64,000 nucleotides of DNA from Clostridium sp. cel8 (GCF_014050525.1 NZ_JACGAG010000010.1:21531-85530); one strand, 5' to 3'; numbered from the stretch's first letter, positions 25,890 to 36,514 are shown. The notes: generated from the letters alone by a model not told the origin. Made by a program: numbers and translations.

Positions 25890-26813
25890 CTACATTACCT
25901 CCTTAACATCTATTTTTTCCATATATTTTAATACCTTTTTTAGATCTCCTAAAGCACTGGACTCAGCAACATTTGCTCCTGTAGCAGATGCTTTTTTAAG
26001 TGCTTTTTCAACATTACCTTCAAATAACCATTCACTTAAAAATGCCGCTAATGATGCATCACCTGCACATGCAGAACTTAAAAGATTAATTTTAGGTGCA
26101 TTACAGTAATACATCTTTTTGCCATTATAAAAATACATTCCATTTTCTCCTAATGTTAAAAGTATATTTCTCGCACCTAGAGTATTAATATATTTTAATG
26201 CATTTTTTATATCATCTTCATTATTTAAACTGATTTCAAATATTTCTTTAACTTCATCATCATTAGGTTTAATTAGCAGAGGTTTATATTTTAATAATTC
26301 CTTTAATTTTTTAGAACTAATATCCAATATAACTTTCACATCTTTTTCAAGACATATATTCAAAATTTGATCGTAATATTCCTGTTTTATACTCTGAGGT
26401 AAGCTTCCACTTATTATTAAATAATCATCTTCTTTTAAATTCAATGATAAATACTCTAACAAGTCTTTTTGTTTTTCTTCTGGAACAAATGGACCTTTAT
26501 TTACATATTTTAATTCTTTATTATCTTTAACGGTTATAAAGACATTTATTCTTGTATTTTCTTCTATCCAAAATGGTATTGTAGATATATTTCTTTTATT
26601 TAGCTCCTCTACAATATACTTTCCTGTAAATCCTCCAAAAAATCCAATTGCCTTACTCTCTATAAAGTAATGATTTAAAACTAGTGATACGTTTACCCCC
26701 TTGCCATTTGGTGAATATGATAAATTAGTAGTTCTATTTACTTTAAATAGTTCATTACTGCTTGAATAGCAATTCATATCTATAGCTGGATTTGTAGTTA
26801 ATGTATAAATCAT
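25890..26813 (-). CDS. PfkB-family hexose-1-phosphate kinase (1-phosphofructokinase / tagatose-1-phosphate kinase type)
   Basis: A 307-residue PfkB-family kinase beginning MIYTLTTNPAID, the usual start of FruK/LacC enzymes. The sugar-site motif is NGKGVNVS and the catalytic-base region is SSACAGDASLAAF, close to the typical GAGDS form but with Cys-Ala before Gly-Asp. It should make a 1,6-bisphosphate from the PTS product. I chose the ATG at 26813, which has AGGTGGTG upstream, over an in-frame start inside the aldolase gene. A second FruK-like gene lies at 41.8 kb; this copy is probably the tagatose-type one, judged by the neighbouring GatY-like aldolase. Confidence 0.85.
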   Translation of the reverse strand: MIYTLTTNPAIDMNCYSSSNELFKVNRTTNLSYSPNGKGVNVSLVLNHYFIESKAIGFFGGFTGKYIVEELNKRNISTIPFWIEENTRINVFITVKDNKELKYVNKGPFVPEEKQKDLLEYLSLNLKEDDYLIISGSLPQSIKQEYYDQILNICLEKDVKVILDISSKKLKELLKYKPLLIKPNDDEVKEIFEISLNNEDDIKNALKYINTLGARNILLTLGENGMYFYNGKKMYYCNAPKINLLSSACAGDASLAAFLSEWLFEGNVEKALKKASATGANVAESSALGDLKKVLKYMEKIDVKEVM

Positions 26814-26832
26814 CTTTTCACCACCTGTCTTT

Positions 26833-27732
<900 letters not shown>

Positions 27733-27849
27733 CTAACTTATATATCCGGAAAATGTTTTCACAACTTACATGTATTATTTCTTCCATATGAATAGACAAA
27801 CTAAGCTTTTATCTATATTGAAGTCATATAATTAATTTTGAAAATATAA

Positions 27850-27886
27850 AAAAAGAGATTTTCAATAAATTTGAAAACCTCTTTTT
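27850..27886 (-). terminator. Terminator after the RpiR-type regulator gene
   Basis: AAAGAG-TTTTCAA pairs with TTGAAAA-CTCTTT, with one internal mismatch and a 4-base loop, flanked by A/T-runs on both sides. It lies 15 bases past the stop of the regulator. Confidence 0.85.
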
Positions 27887-27900
27887 ATAGCAAAAATAAT

Positions 27901-28638
27901 CTAAATTATTAAATAATCTATAATAGCTCTTGATATAATAAATAATGGCAATCTTGAAGAAACTTCAAATTCCTTTATAGATACTCTTGATTGCTTATAC
28001 CCAATTAATGTAATATCCGATATTTCTTCCAATTTACTTCCTCTAGCACAGCAGCAAGTTATCAATTTAGCTCCGGTTTTAACAGCACTTTCAGCGGATT
28101 CAATTATTTCCTCTGATCTCATCTTTAAAGAAAATACTATTACAAGCTCGTTTTCATTTAATGTTTTACAGATTTTTCTCATAATATTAGGATCAACTAT
28201 TAAGAATGTATTATATCCTAACAGCTGCAACTTTAAGTTAAATTCTTGAGCAACAAGTTCTGTTAACCCTCTCGCTAATATATATATACGCTTTGACTCC
28301 TTTATCAATCTAACAGTTTTTAACACCTTTTTTACAGAAATATTTTCTATAGTCTTTCTTACTTCTATCAATGATTTTCCTAATATCTCATTTATCTTTC
28401 CAGAATCAGCATCATAATCTTCTCTAAGTGAAATTTTATATCTTAATTCTGAAAATCCTTGTAGTCCACATTTTTTTATAGTTCTAGAAACAGTTGCCGG
28501 TGAAGTAAATGACTTTTCTGCTACATCAACTATAGACATATTAGGTATATTGTATTCATTTGAATTAATATAATTAACTACCATCTTTTCAGTTTCAGTA
28601 AGTTTATCCAAAATACTCTTATCTACTTGTATAATCAA
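27901..28638 (-). CDS. RpiR/MurR-family sugar-phosphate-responsive regulator
   Basis: A 245-residue regulator with an N-terminal RpiR helix-turn-helix (MSIVDVAEKSFTSPATVSR, about residues 34-52) and a C-terminal SIS domain (KRIYILARGLTELVAQEF and VIVFSLKMRSEEI) that senses a phosphosugar. It lies directly upstream of the ketohexose PTS operon on the same strand and is the obvious candidate to control it. A strong terminator separates the two units, so the operon must have its own promoter in 27694-27850. Confidence 0.9.
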   Translation of the reverse strand: MIIQVDKSILDKLTETEKMVVNYINSNEYNIPNMSIVDVAEKSFTSPATVSRTIKKCGLQGFSELRYKISLREDYDADSGKINEILGKSLIEVRKTIENISVKKVLKTVRLIKESKRIYILARGLTELVAQEFNLKLQLLGYNTFLIVDPNIMRKICKTLNENELVIVFSLKMRSEEIIESAESAVKTGAKLITCCCARGSKLEEISDITLIGYKQSRVSIKEFEVSSRLPLFIISRAIIDYLII

Positions 28639-28778
28639 CTTTATACCTCTCTATAATCACTATAATATTTCAATATAAATAATAAAAAATTTGTAGTTTT
28701 AAAACATCTTTTTTCACTAAAATTAGACTACATCTCTAAAAATATTATAACATAAAATAAAAATCTACATTAAATATT

Positions 28779-29786
28779 TTAGATTATGTACTTTATATTA
28801 GATTCATTGAAATAATTTCCTATTTTATTTTTAAAAAATCCCCTCATATCATCTAATTTATCTTTTGTATATACATATTTTCCATAGCCAAATTGCCCAT
28901 ACTTAAACTTTCTTATTTCTTCTTCCATTGGAAGGGTTGTTTTAGGATATATAGTCAATATATTCTCCTTTGCCCTTTTTGTAAATCTATGAGATATAAT
29001 TTCAAAGGAAATGTCTTCTCCTGAAAATCTATGTCCTATTTCTTCTATTATATTTCCATATTCCATTTTCCACTCATCATACAAAAATACAGGAGCAATT
29101 ATAAATCCCAAGTGATATCCTGCATTTAAAATACTGCTAGCTGCATTTATTCTATCTTGAATTTTAGGTGTTCCATGTTCAAATTTACTTATAATTCTAT
29201 CTGTATTCAAACTGAACCTTATAGTTGTTCTTCCATTGTGCTCTACATTAAGCAGACTATCTATATCTGTAAATTTAGTTACAAATCTAAATCTGCTATT
29301 TTCAATCTTTCCAAAGTGAAGTATAGCCTTTTTTAAATTTCCACTATATGGTTCAACAGGTACAGGATCAGAAGTTGCTGCACCTTCAAATACAGTTATA
29401 TGCTCTCCTCTTTCTTCAATATATTTATCTGCTCTATTTAATATTTCATCTGTATTCACATACACCTTTATATATGGTTTCTTTCCCATCTGGGTATTAA
29501 GATAACAGTATTCACACATTCCCATACATCCGCTTACTAAAGGCAATTGGTAGTTTGCAGATGGCTTGCATGACTGAAAGTTTCCAATCTTTCTTATGCC
29601 TACAACAAGAGTACTTTTCCCTTCAAAATACATTTTTTGTGCTGTATCACCTGGTATCTGTGTTATTCTTCCACTTTTAGAGTACAATATCTCAACATCT
29701 TTATCCTTGAAATATGACAGAATTTGTTTTCCCTTTTCATACTCCAATGCAGCATCTTCAAATATAACTCTCTTTGGCTCAAACAT
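28779..29786 (-). CDS. splB: Spore photoproduct lyase
   Basis: A 335-residue radical-SAM enzyme. The cluster motif is SGCMGMCEYCYLN, preceded by the GNFQSCKPSANYQLPL segment conserved in spore photoproduct lyases. It uses S-adenosylmethionine to split 5-thyminyl-5,6-dihydrothymine back to two thymines when a UV-damaged spore germinates. I chose the ATG at 29786, with GAGGTG upstream; a GTG nine bases earlier overlaps that site. Presence of the gene argues that the host sporulates. A sporulation (sigma-G type) promoter would be expected but I could not identify it. Confidence 0.93.
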   Translation of the reverse strand: MFEPKRVIFEDAALEYEKGKQILSYFKDKDVEILYSKSGRITQIPGDTAQKMYFEGKSTLVVGIRKIGNFQSCKPSANYQLPLVSGCMGMCEYCYLNTQMGKKPYIKVYVNTDEILNRADKYIEERGEHITVFEGAATSDPVPVEPYSGNLKKAILHFGKIENSRFRFVTKFTDIDSLLNVEHNGRTTIRFSLNTDRIISKFEHGTPKIQDRINAASSILNAGYHLGFIIAPVFLYDEWKMEYGNIIEEIGHRFSGEDISFEIISHRFTKRAKENILTIYPKTTLPMEEEIRKFKYGQFGYGKYVYTKDKLDDMRGFFKNKIGNYFNESNIKYII

Positions 29787-29869
29787 ATAATTCACCTCTA
29801 TTTTTTAAGACCTTTAATATATGTTTTCCAAACATCAAAATTTTAGTATGTTAATATATTTACTTTTGT

Positions 29870-31246
29870 TTATATTAATGCAATTTCTATAGTTACTTTT
29901 CCACCACCGGAGTCCGATAGATTTTCTAAAATCAACCTTCCATTATGCAATTTAGCAATTGAGTCCGCTATATAAAGTCCCATACCAAAATGTTTTTTTG
30001 AATTTCTACTTGTATCACCCATATAAAATTGCTTTGCAGCTGATTTTAAACCTTCTTTTGTAAATCCTTTACCTGTATCTGTAACTATAAATTTAAGTTT
30101 TTTATCATTACCTAATATATGAAATTTTATTAATCCTCCATTAGGTGTATAATCTACTGCATTTGACATAACATTCATAAGACATCTAAGAAGCAGTTTT
30201 TCATCTAATGTACTTTCCTTAGGAATGTTTTCTTTTATACATTCAGTCTTTATATGTTTTGAAGCTGCAAGAGCCATCAGTTCACTATAAACCTCTTTAA
30301 TGAATTCTTCCACATTAGTTTTCTTTAAAACAAGTGATATTTCAGATTCTGTTTTAGAGATTTTTGTAAGTAGTAATATGTACTGTTCAATTCGGTTGGT
30401 ATTTTTTAAAATAAAATTTGTGTAACTTTGCTGCTCTTTATTTAGATTTGTATCACACAAAAGTTCAGTATTACCTTTTACTATAGTAAGTGGTGTTTTA
30501 ATGTCATGAGTCAATGCAGATATTTGCTCTCTTCTTGCTTGTTCTAAATTCCACTGCTCTTCCAGTGATTTTTTAAGTTCAGTTTTCATTTCAGAAATTG
30601 ACAATAGTACATCATTAAACTCCTTTATTCTAGAGCTAGCAACATCAAAATTCAAATCCTGCTCTTTAATTTTTTCAGTAGCTTTCATTAAAGGGACTAG
30701 ATGAATTTTTAACTTTTTAGCAAAAATAGCTGTAACAACTATGGTAGATACAAGGCAACCTAAAACAAGAATGGTATATATAAAATATTCAGGTTTGGGA
30801 AATTTTTCATTTAACCAGTCCGAATTATAGCTCATCTGCACATAGTATTGTAAAACGCAGTAACCATCTTGTCTTTCAATAAAGTAGTACCGTTTTGGAC
30901 CTACATCTACACTAAAATCTCCTTTTGCATATGATAGTGCTTCAGATAAATTATATTTGTTCATATTTGTCTTTATAACATTAAATTTTTTATCAAAGAC
31001 TGCAAATGAGCATCCTTTTGGAATCATGCTTTCCTTAATCTCTAAAGAAGATGATAAAATAGCCTTTTCTTTTCTTATAATATTTTCAGAATAATTTGCT
31101 GGATATAAAAATTGCGTTTTCATCGCTAATTCTACAAAGAATATAATAAAAACAATTACTATAAAAAATGCAGCTATTAATGAAAATAAATATCTGATAA
31201 ATACTGTTTTTAATGTAACAACTTTATTTCTTATTTTTATCGCCAC
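29870..31246 (-). CDS. Sensor histidine kinase of a lantibiotic/antimicrobial-peptide resistance module (CprK-like)
   Basis: A 458-residue kinase with an N-terminal membrane helix, an external sensor of about 120 residues, a second helix (about 156-176), HAMP, then HisKA (ISALTHDIKTPLTIVKG) and ATPase boxes (DTGKGFTKEG, GMGLYIADSIAK). It overlaps the regulator gene by ten bases. Order kinase-regulator-two permeases-ATPase on one strand matches the CprABC-CprKR system of C. difficile and related nisin-resistance loci, where the kinase senses cationic peptides. Here the transporter genes come first in transcription. Confidence 0.88.
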   Translation of the reverse strand: MAIKIRNKVVTLKTVFIRYLFSLIAAFFIVIVFIIFFVELAMKTQFLYPANYSENIIRKEKAILSSSLEIKESMIPKGCSFAVFDKKFNVIKTNMNKYNLSEALSYAKGDFSVDVGPKRYYFIERQDGYCVLQYYVQMSYNSDWLNEKFPKPEYFIYTILVLGCLVSTIVVTAIFAKKLKIHLVPLMKATEKIKEQDLNFDVASSRIKEFNDVLLSISEMKTELKKSLEEQWNLEQARREQISALTHDIKTPLTIVKGNTELLCDTNLNKEQQSYTNFILKNTNRIEQYILLLTKISKTESEISLVLKKTNVEEFIKEVYSELMALAASKHIKTECIKENIPKESTLDEKLLLRCLMNVMSNAVDYTPNGGLIKFHILGNDKKLKFIVTDTGKGFTKEGLKSAAKQFYMGDTSRNSKKHFGMGLYIADSIAKLHNGRLILENLSDSGGGKVTIEIALI

Positions 31247-31896
31247 TTATAACCAATCCCCCAAACTGTTTCTATTGGATTTACATCAAAAACAGCCAAT
31301 TTAGCACGAATATTTTTAATGTGTTCAGCAATTACTGAACTATTACTTTCTCCATCATATCCAAAAACACCTTCATATATATTTTCTTTTGAAAAAACTT
31401 GTCCATGATTTCTAGCTAAATATTCACATATGGCATATTCACTTTTTGTAAAAGGTATTTTTTTATTATCTACAAAAACTTCCTTAGATAATAAATTAAA
31501 CTTTATGTCTGACACTACAAGAAAGTTGTGTCTTTCACGCTGCTCTCTGCGGATATGAGCATTTACTCTAGCCTTAAGCTCTCCTACAGAAAAAGGCTTT
31601 GTTATATAATCATCAGCCCCAATTCCAAGCCCAAACATAATATCACTTTCCATAGTTTTTGCAGTAAGAAAAATAATTGGACAATCAACAATATCTCTAA
31701 TTTTCTTGCATAATGTAAAACCATCTATATCTGGCATCATAACATCTAATAAAATTAGATCATAACCAATAAAATCTCCACTTGATAAATTTATTGCATT
31801 ATCTACTGTAACAACAAAATGATTATCCTTTGAAAGAACATTTTTTATAAGTGTTAAAATATCTTTCTCATCATCAATAACAAGTATTTTAGCCAA
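31237..31896 (-). CDS. OmpR-family response regulator (CprR-like), TTG start
   Basis: A regulator of about 219 residues: receiver (VIDDEKDI, phospho-Asp in LLDVMMPDIDGF, ITKPF) and winged helix ending TVWGIGYKWR. The best start is a TTG at 31896 (LAKILVIDDE), which has GAAGGTGA five bases upstream; the ATG at 31920 has no such site. It pairs with the overlapping kinase gene. Predicted to control the ABC genes upstream in the same leftward cluster. Confidence 0.9.
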   Translation of the reverse strand: MAKILVIDDEKDILTLIKNVLSKDNHFVVTVDNAINLSSGDFIGYDLILLDVMMPDIDGFTLCKKIRDIVDCPIIFLTAKTMESDIMFGLGIGADDYITKPFSVGELKARVNAHIRREQRERHNFLVVSDIKFNLLSKEVFVDNKKIPFTKSEYAICEYLARNHGQVFSKENIYEGVFGYDGESNSSVIAEHIKNIRAKLAVFDVNPIETVWGIGYKWR

Positions 31897-31939
31897 AATA
31901 TCACCTTCTCTTAAAAACAATTATACTGGATTTTGCATC

Positions 31940-32698
31940 TTATTCTAAAGACTTTCTTCCTTCCCATGAGGAAAACCAAATTAAAATCATAACAAGTGCT
32001 ACCAAAGTGTCAATTGCCATAATAATAACTCCTTCTTTTAATTCACTTTGAACCATATTATAAAGAGATGAATTTATTTCACTTAAAACACTATAGTCGC
32101 AAAACCTTACAGCCCAAGCCCATGGTATTACCTTCCATATTCTATCTCCAAGCCCTGTAATCATAATTGCACAGATTAAGCTTCCAACAATTCCTCCTCC
32201 AATTGATGCACCTTTTCCATATCTTAAGCTCAAAAAAGTATGTAAAATATATAAAATTATATTGCCTAAAAGTAATCCAATTCCTACTTGAACATAGCAG
32301 CTAAGTGTAAAATTATTTTCATTTAAAACATACTGAAATCCAATTCCAAAAATAGATAAAGCTATAAAAATGAAAAAAAATGACCCTAAAATAAATAAAA
32401 TAAGTTTGCTAATCAGTGCAGCCCACCTCCACTTACTCCCTGTCAATAATTCTTGGAAGTTTCCTGCTTGTTCCTCCTGTGACACAACCATACTGCAAAT
32501 CAATCCAATAAGCAGAGGAAATGTAACTGCCACAAATTCAAAATAGGCAGAAACTTTGTCCTTAGCTTTCCAACTAGAAATAGAATAGTAAGCCAGAAAA
32601 ATCACTGAACACAAAAGAGGAATTAAAATATGCATCCATAAAATTGAAGTGTGTCGCAGTTTATATAAATCAGATTTTACTGAACGAAATAAATCCAT
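31940..32698 (-). CDS. Lantibiotic-protection ABC permease subunit (CprC/MutG-like)
   Basis: A 252-residue membrane protein with six helices, of the lantibiotic-immunity ABC-2 permease type (MutG/SpaG/BcrB-like). The cytoplasmic N-terminus (FRSVKSDLYKLRHT) followed by ILWMHILIPLL is typical. It sits three bases downstream of a second, sequence-divergent permease gene of the same type, which implies a heterodimeric channel. With the ATPase gene at 33.4-34.1 kb it would expel or dislodge cationic peptides. Confidence 0.85.
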   Translation of the reverse strand: MDLFRSVKSDLYKLRHTSILWMHILIPLLCSVIFLAYYSISSWKAKDKVSAYFEFVAVTFPLLIGLICSMVVSQEEQAGNFQELLTGSKWRWAALISKLILFILGSFFFIFIALSIFGIGFQYVLNENNFTLSCYVQVGIGLLLGNIILYILHTFLSLRYGKGASIGGGIVGSLICAIMITGLGDRIWKVIPWAWAVRFCDYSVLSEINSSLYNMVQSELKEGVIIMAIDTLVALVMILIWFSSWEGRKSLE

Positions 32699-32701
32699 TA
32701 C

Positions 32702-33442
32702 CTATTTCACCTCCTGATTGCTAAACCAATATGATGTAATAAATGTAAGAATAAGGAATAATATAATTGATAAAACTACACCCGGGAAAATCACATTAGT
32801 ATTTAAAAGTGGGCTATTTGCTTTCCCTAAAGTACCATTAGGCAAAATTCCAAGTATAGGTGCCATTAATCTTGATGTGAAACTGTAAGGACAAGCAATC
32901 CATATACCTTTATCCACTGTAAATAGGTTAAGAACAATACCAAATAAAGTATTTATAAATATAGTAGGTAAAATTCCTGCTTTCTTTGCAATAAAAAGAC
33001 AAAGAGGAATCTGCCATATAGAAGTTATTGTAATAACAAACCCCGCTATTATAATCCTTGTGACAGGAATAGTATTTGTAATTGGGAAAATAACTCCTCC
33101 CGGTAAAATACCTAAAGAAAGTATTATGCAGGAGATAAAAATGAATTTCCCAATTAAAAGTATTTTTGACATCCAAACCTTTTTCAAATCAACATGTAAA
33201 CACATTACTCCTGTATAATTAAGTTTTTTCTCCTCTTTTTGATGAACTAGAAAAGATAAAAGAGCAATATAGCCTGGCAAAATAATAGTGTACCACCAGT
33301 TAAATGCATTTATTTCATACCATATTGGAGATAACAAAGCAATTAACAAACTAATTAGCGGCATAATTACAACAAGTTTTTTTGTAAATGTGCGTTTCAA
33401 TTTCAGATTTTCAGCTTTTATATAATTTATCATTTTACTCAC
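32702..33442 (-). CDS. Lantibiotic-protection ABC permease subunit (CprB/MutE-like)
   Basis: A 246-residue six-helix permease, starting YIKAENLKLKRTFTKKLVV, as in MutE/SpaE-type immunity proteins. Its start overlaps the stop of the ATPase gene (ATGA), and it is followed three bases later by the companion permease. No bacteriocin precursor or modification genes are present nearby, so this is protection against peptides made by others rather than self-immunity. Confidence 0.85.
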   Translation of the reverse strand: MSKMINYIKAENLKLKRTFTKKLVVIMPLISLLIALLSPIWYEINAFNWWYTIILPGYIALLSFLVHQKEEKKLNYTGVMCLHVDLKKVWMSKILLIGKFIFISCIILSLGILPGGVIFPITNTIPVTRIIIAGFVITITSIWQIPLCLFIAKKAGILPTIFINTLFGIVLNLFTVDKGIWIACPYSFTSRLMAPILGILPNGTLGKANSPLLNTNVIFPGVVLSIILFLILTFITSYWFSNQEVK

Positions 33443-34140
33443 CTACCTCTATGCTTTTTTACTACTTCCATAAAGAGATTTTCCAAGTTCTCTTCTGGAT
33501 TTATCTTAGCTTCATATCCTAAAACTCCATTTGAAATAATTCCAATGTAATCAGCAATTTGCTCTACTTCAGATAGAATATGACTTGATAAAATAACCGT
33601 TATTCCCTGCTTTGGAAAAGAAGAAATAAGCTTTCGCAAATCTTGAATTCCTATGGGATCAAGGCCATTAGTAGGCTCGTCTAATATCAAAAGTTTAGGC
33701 TTATTTAAAAGTGCAATAGCAATTCCAAGTCTCTGTTTCATACCCATTGAAAACTCACTAGCTCTTTTTTTACCTGTATATTTTAAATCAACTATCTCAA
33801 GCACTTCATCAATACGCTTATCTGGAATACCTAACAATAGTGTCCTTACTTTTAAATTTTCTCTAGCTGTTAAATTTTCATATAGAGGTGGTGATTCAAT
33901 AAGTGCTCCTATATAAGCTAAATCTTTTCTACTCCATTTATGACCACAAAATAAGATTTCTCCAGAGGTAGGTTTAAGTATACCTGTAATCATTTTTAGT
34001 GTAGTAGATTTTCCTGCACCATTTGGCCCCAGCAATCCATATACTGAATTTTCTTTAACAGAAAGAGAAATATTATTTACAGCTCTTTGCCTTTTAAACT
34101 TTTTACATAGGTTTTTTGTCTTTAAAATAAATTTTTCCAT
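33439..34140 (-). CDS. Lantibiotic-protection ABC ATP-binding protein (CprA/MutF/BcrA-like)
   Basis: A 233-residue ATPase. Walker A GPNGAGKST, Q-loop GALIESPPLYENLTA, signature FSMGMKQR, Walker B LLILDEPTNGLDP and ILSSHILSE are the usual forms of drug/peptide exporters of the BcrA/MutF type. The reading frame stays open 72 codons upstream, but the ATG at 34140 (MEKFILKTKNL) has AAGGA eight bases upstream and gives a normal-length protein. First gene of the leftward cluster ABC-ABC-ABC-regulator-kinase; the promoter lies in the 150 bases shared with the divergent TSUP gene. Confidence 0.92.
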   Translation of the reverse strand: MEKFILKTKNLCKKFKRQRAVNNISLSVKENSVYGLLGPNGAGKSTTLKMITGILKPTSGEILFCGHKWSRKDLAYIGALIESPPLYENLTARENLKVRTLLLGIPDKRIDEVLEIVDLKYTGKKRASEFSMGMKQRLGIAIALLNKPKLLILDEPTNGLDPIGIQDLRKLISSFPKQGITVILSSHILSEVEQIADYIGIISNGVLGYEAKINPEENLENLFMEVVKKHRGR

Positions 34141-34289
34141 TTCCATCATCCTTTCTTTCAATTTAAGAATAATGGACAATTTTAAAGATTTTATAAGGAT
34201 TCTAAAATATGATATAGGTTTATATTTAAAATAATAAATGCTATAATTATAAATTATACTAGAATTATATAAATAGGAGTCTTTTATTA

Positions 34290-35027
34290 ATGGATATATA
34301 TGTAGTAATACTTTCAACTTTAATAATATTTTTTGCAAGTTCTGTACAAGGTGCAATTGGTTTTGGTTATGCTTTAATAGCCGTTTCCCTATTGAGTTTT
34401 CTATTGCCTATGAAAATAATAGTTCCCGTAATTGTTATATCTAGCTTTATTAATAACATGATAGTTGCCTATTCAACTAAAAATTTTATTGATATAGGTA
34501 GAATATGGTTAATGATATTATTTGGAGCCTTGGGAATCCCTCTTGGAGTATATGCGTTAACTACTGTAAACCCTGAATTACTTAAACTTGTTGTTGGAAC
34601 ATTAATATTAATAAATTCTATATTTATGATAAAGGGATATAGCATTAAGTTTAAAAGAGCAAAACTTGCTTATAGTTCAGTAGGCTTTATAAGTGGCGTT
34701 TTAAATGGAAGTGTTTCCATAAGTGGCCCCCCTATTGCCTTATTTTTAAACAATGAGGGGTATAGCAAAGATGAATTTAGAGCTAGTTTTGCAGTATACG
34801 GATTTATTGAAAATATATTAACGATAATAACCCTTGGTTTTGATGGTTTGCTATCTAAATATATGTTTTCTGTACTTGCTATAAATATTATTCCTTTATT
34901 GCTAGGTTCTCTTTTAGGAATCTTTATTTCTAATAAAATATCAAATAGCCATTTTAAAAAAATAGTACTTTTTTTCCTTATAATTATAAGTGTTGTGATA
35001 ATAATAAATTCACTAATGCCCAATTAA
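34290..35027 (+). CDS. TSUP-family (TauE/SafE) anion permease
   Basis: A 245-residue membrane protein with about eight helices in two related halves. The motifs QGAIGFGYALIAV in the first half and SGVLNGSVSISGPPIALFL in the second are diagnostic for the TauE/SafE family, which moves sulfite, sulfoacetate, thiosulfate or other organic anions. Monocistronic and divergent from the peptide-resistance operon. Substrate not deducible; the SsuABC-type importer at 1.2 kb is the only other possible sulfonate gene set here. Confidence 0.88.
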   Translation: MDIYVVILSTLIIFFASSVQGAIGFGYALIAVSLLSFLLPMKIIVPVIVISSFINNMIVAYSTKNFIDIGRIWLMILFGALGIPLGVYALTTVNPELLKLVVGTLILINSIFMIKGYSIKFKRAKLAYSSVGFISGVLNGSVSISGPPIALFLNNEGYSKDEFRASFAVYGFIENILTIITLGFDGLLSKYMFSVLAINIIPLLLGSLLGIFISNKISNSHFKKIVLFFLIIISVVIIINSLMPN

Positions 35028-35048
35028 CCACACTTAAATTATGTATAT

Positions 35049-35537
35049 CTATAAATTTAAGGCCATATCATACCACTTGGCTCCACCATGTACAGAATTT
35101 GAAACTCCTTCACATTTATAACCAAACTTTTCATAAAAACCTATTAAATGAGCTTTACAAGTCAAAATGACTTTTTTGCGATTGCTCTTTTTAGCTTCAT
35201 CTATAAAAGCATTCATCAAAATTTTAGAATAGCCCTTTCCCTGATAATCAGGATGTACATCTAATCCATAAATAGCTAAATTGCTACCTTTTTCATTATG
35301 GTATTCTTTCATGCTTTCAAACATAGGATCTATAATTTCATCTCTATTAGTTGCTGCACCATTTACAAAGCCTATTATTTCCTTTTCATTTTCTGCAACA
35401 ATAAATCCTTCTTTAAAAGTTAAAATTCTCTCCTTTAAAACTTCTTTTTTTGCTGCTTCTTTTATTGGAAAACAAGCAGTTTCAATTTCAAATATACGAT
35501 CTAAATCTAAAATAGTAGCTTTTCTAATACTGTACAT
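35049..35537 (-). CDS. GNAT-family N-acetyltransferase
   Basis: A 162-residue acetyltransferase. Motif A for acetyl-CoA is YGLDVHPDYQGKGYSKILMNAFIDEA, split by loop residues, and the last strand is NRKKVILTCKAHLIGFYEKFGY. The N-terminus YSIRKATILDLDRIFEIE is typical of family members that act on small molecules or amines. I chose the ATG at 35537, with GAAGGAG upstream. Convergent with the TSUP gene. Substrate unknown. Confidence 0.88.
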   Translation of the reverse strand: MYSIRKATILDLDRIFEIETACFPIKEAAKKEVLKERILTFKEGFIVAENEKEIIGFVNGAATNRDEIIDPMFESMKEYHNEKGSNLAIYGLDVHPDYQGKGYSKILMNAFIDEAKKSNRKKVILTCKAHLIGFYEKFGYKCEGVSNSVHGGAKWYDMALNL

Positions 35538-35624
35538 TTTAAAAACTCCTTCTAAATACATATTATATTTTTGTTACTCTTTAAATTAATATAATCTACT
35601 GAGGTATTCTGGTCAAGTAAATTT

Positions 35625-35668
35625 AAAAGGATGTAGGCTATACTCTATTATAGCTCTACACCCTTTTT
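35625..35668 (-). terminator. Terminator after the OsmC gene
   Basis: AAAGGATGTAG and CTACACCCTTT arms (one G.T and one mismatch) with an inner GCTA/TAGC pair, followed leftward by TTTTAAATTT. It immediately follows the OsmC stop. Confidence 0.75.
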
Positions 35669-36114
35669 TAATTTTCCATTGTTACTTTGGCTTTATCTAC
35701 TCTTACATTTTTGAGCAATGTCTGTAAAACAGGACATATCTTTTCTACATGTGAAACTAGCTCTTTAACCTTTTTTTCTGGAGAATCACTCTTTACATGA
35801 AAATTAAATCTAATATTTTTAAAGCCCTTCTCTACTTGAGGTTTTGATCCAGATAGACTATCTAAATCCAAATCCCCTTCAAGTTCCACCCACAAGTCTT
35901 TTAAATCAATTTTATAGTGTGATGCAAGAGAAATAGCTGTAATCGTTTGACATGCACCTAAACTACCTAACAATAATTCAACAGGATTCATTCCTGTATT
36001 GGAGCCACCTACTGACTCTGGTTGATCAACGTTTACTTTAAATCCTCTTGATTCAACCTCAACTGCTAGTCCTTCTTTTTTCTTTACTGTTGCTTTAAAT
36101 GTTCCTATTGACAT
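35668..36114 (-). CDS. OsmC/Ohr-family peroxide-reductase-like protein
   Basis: A 148-residue OsmC-family protein. The first active cysteine lies in ELLLGSLGACQTITAISLA and the second in HVEKICPVLQTLLKN. These two cysteines reduce organic hydroperoxides or sulfur species in characterised members. The family is cytoplasmic and dimeric. The gene is single, with AGGAGAG before the ATG and a terminator after its stop. OsmC rather than Ohr is favoured by the GMNPVELLLGSLGAC form, but this is not decisive. Confidence 0.9.
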   Translation of the reverse strand: MSIGTFKATVKKKEGLAVEVESRGFKVNVDQPESVGGSNTGMNPVELLLGSLGACQTITAISLASHYKIDLKDLWVELEGDLDLDSLSGSKPQVEKGFKNIRFNFHVKSDSPEKKVKELVSHVEKICPVLQTLLKNVRVDKAKVTMEN

Positions 36115-36220
36115 TCTAATCTCTCCTTTAAATTCTTTAATTTTTATATTAAATAATTAAAACAATTATTATATAATCTGCACTTTAAATTATTCTATGC
36201 AATGACGTAATTGAAACTAC

Positions 36221-36514
36221 TTACTTTTTTAAATATGCTAAAAATTCCACACTACAAATAACTATGGACCAAAAGTTAACAACATAACTATTCTTATAAA
36301 ATATACATATTAAATTTATTAGAAGTCCTATAACTAAACTTATAGCAAAAACATAATCATATACTGTTATTTTAGACTTGTCAAAAAACAATATATAAAT
36401 TATTGCTCCACATGCTAATCCATTGAATTCTCCATTTAGTACAAAGCTTAATATTGATGTTAAAAGACATGCTACAAGTATTGATACAACTATCTTTTCA
36501 TTTAATTCAATCAT
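36221..36514 (-). CDS. Unknown small membrane protein
   Basis: A 97-residue protein with about four hydrophobic segments (VVSILVACLLTSILSFVL, then GAIIYILFF, then YDVFAISLVIGLLINLICIF split by a charged residue, then a final NFWSIVICSVEFLAYL). I do not recognise the family. Start is uncertain: MIELNEK at 36514 was preferred over an in-frame ATG 36 bases earlier, because a purine-rich GGGGGAAAAG precedes it. It stands alone between the OsmC gene and the helicase pair. Confidence 0.55.
   Translation of the reverse strand: MIELNEKIVVSILVACLLTSILSFVLNGEFNGLACGAIIYILFFDKSKITVYDYVFAISLVIGLLINLICIFYKNSYVVNFWSIVICSVEFLAYLKK

Noticed and set aside
34141..34356. A longer N-terminus for the CprA/MutF-like ATPase
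   Set aside because: The extension is A/T-rich with no family similarity and overlaps the promoter of the divergent TSUP gene; a good ribosome site precedes the ATG at 34140.
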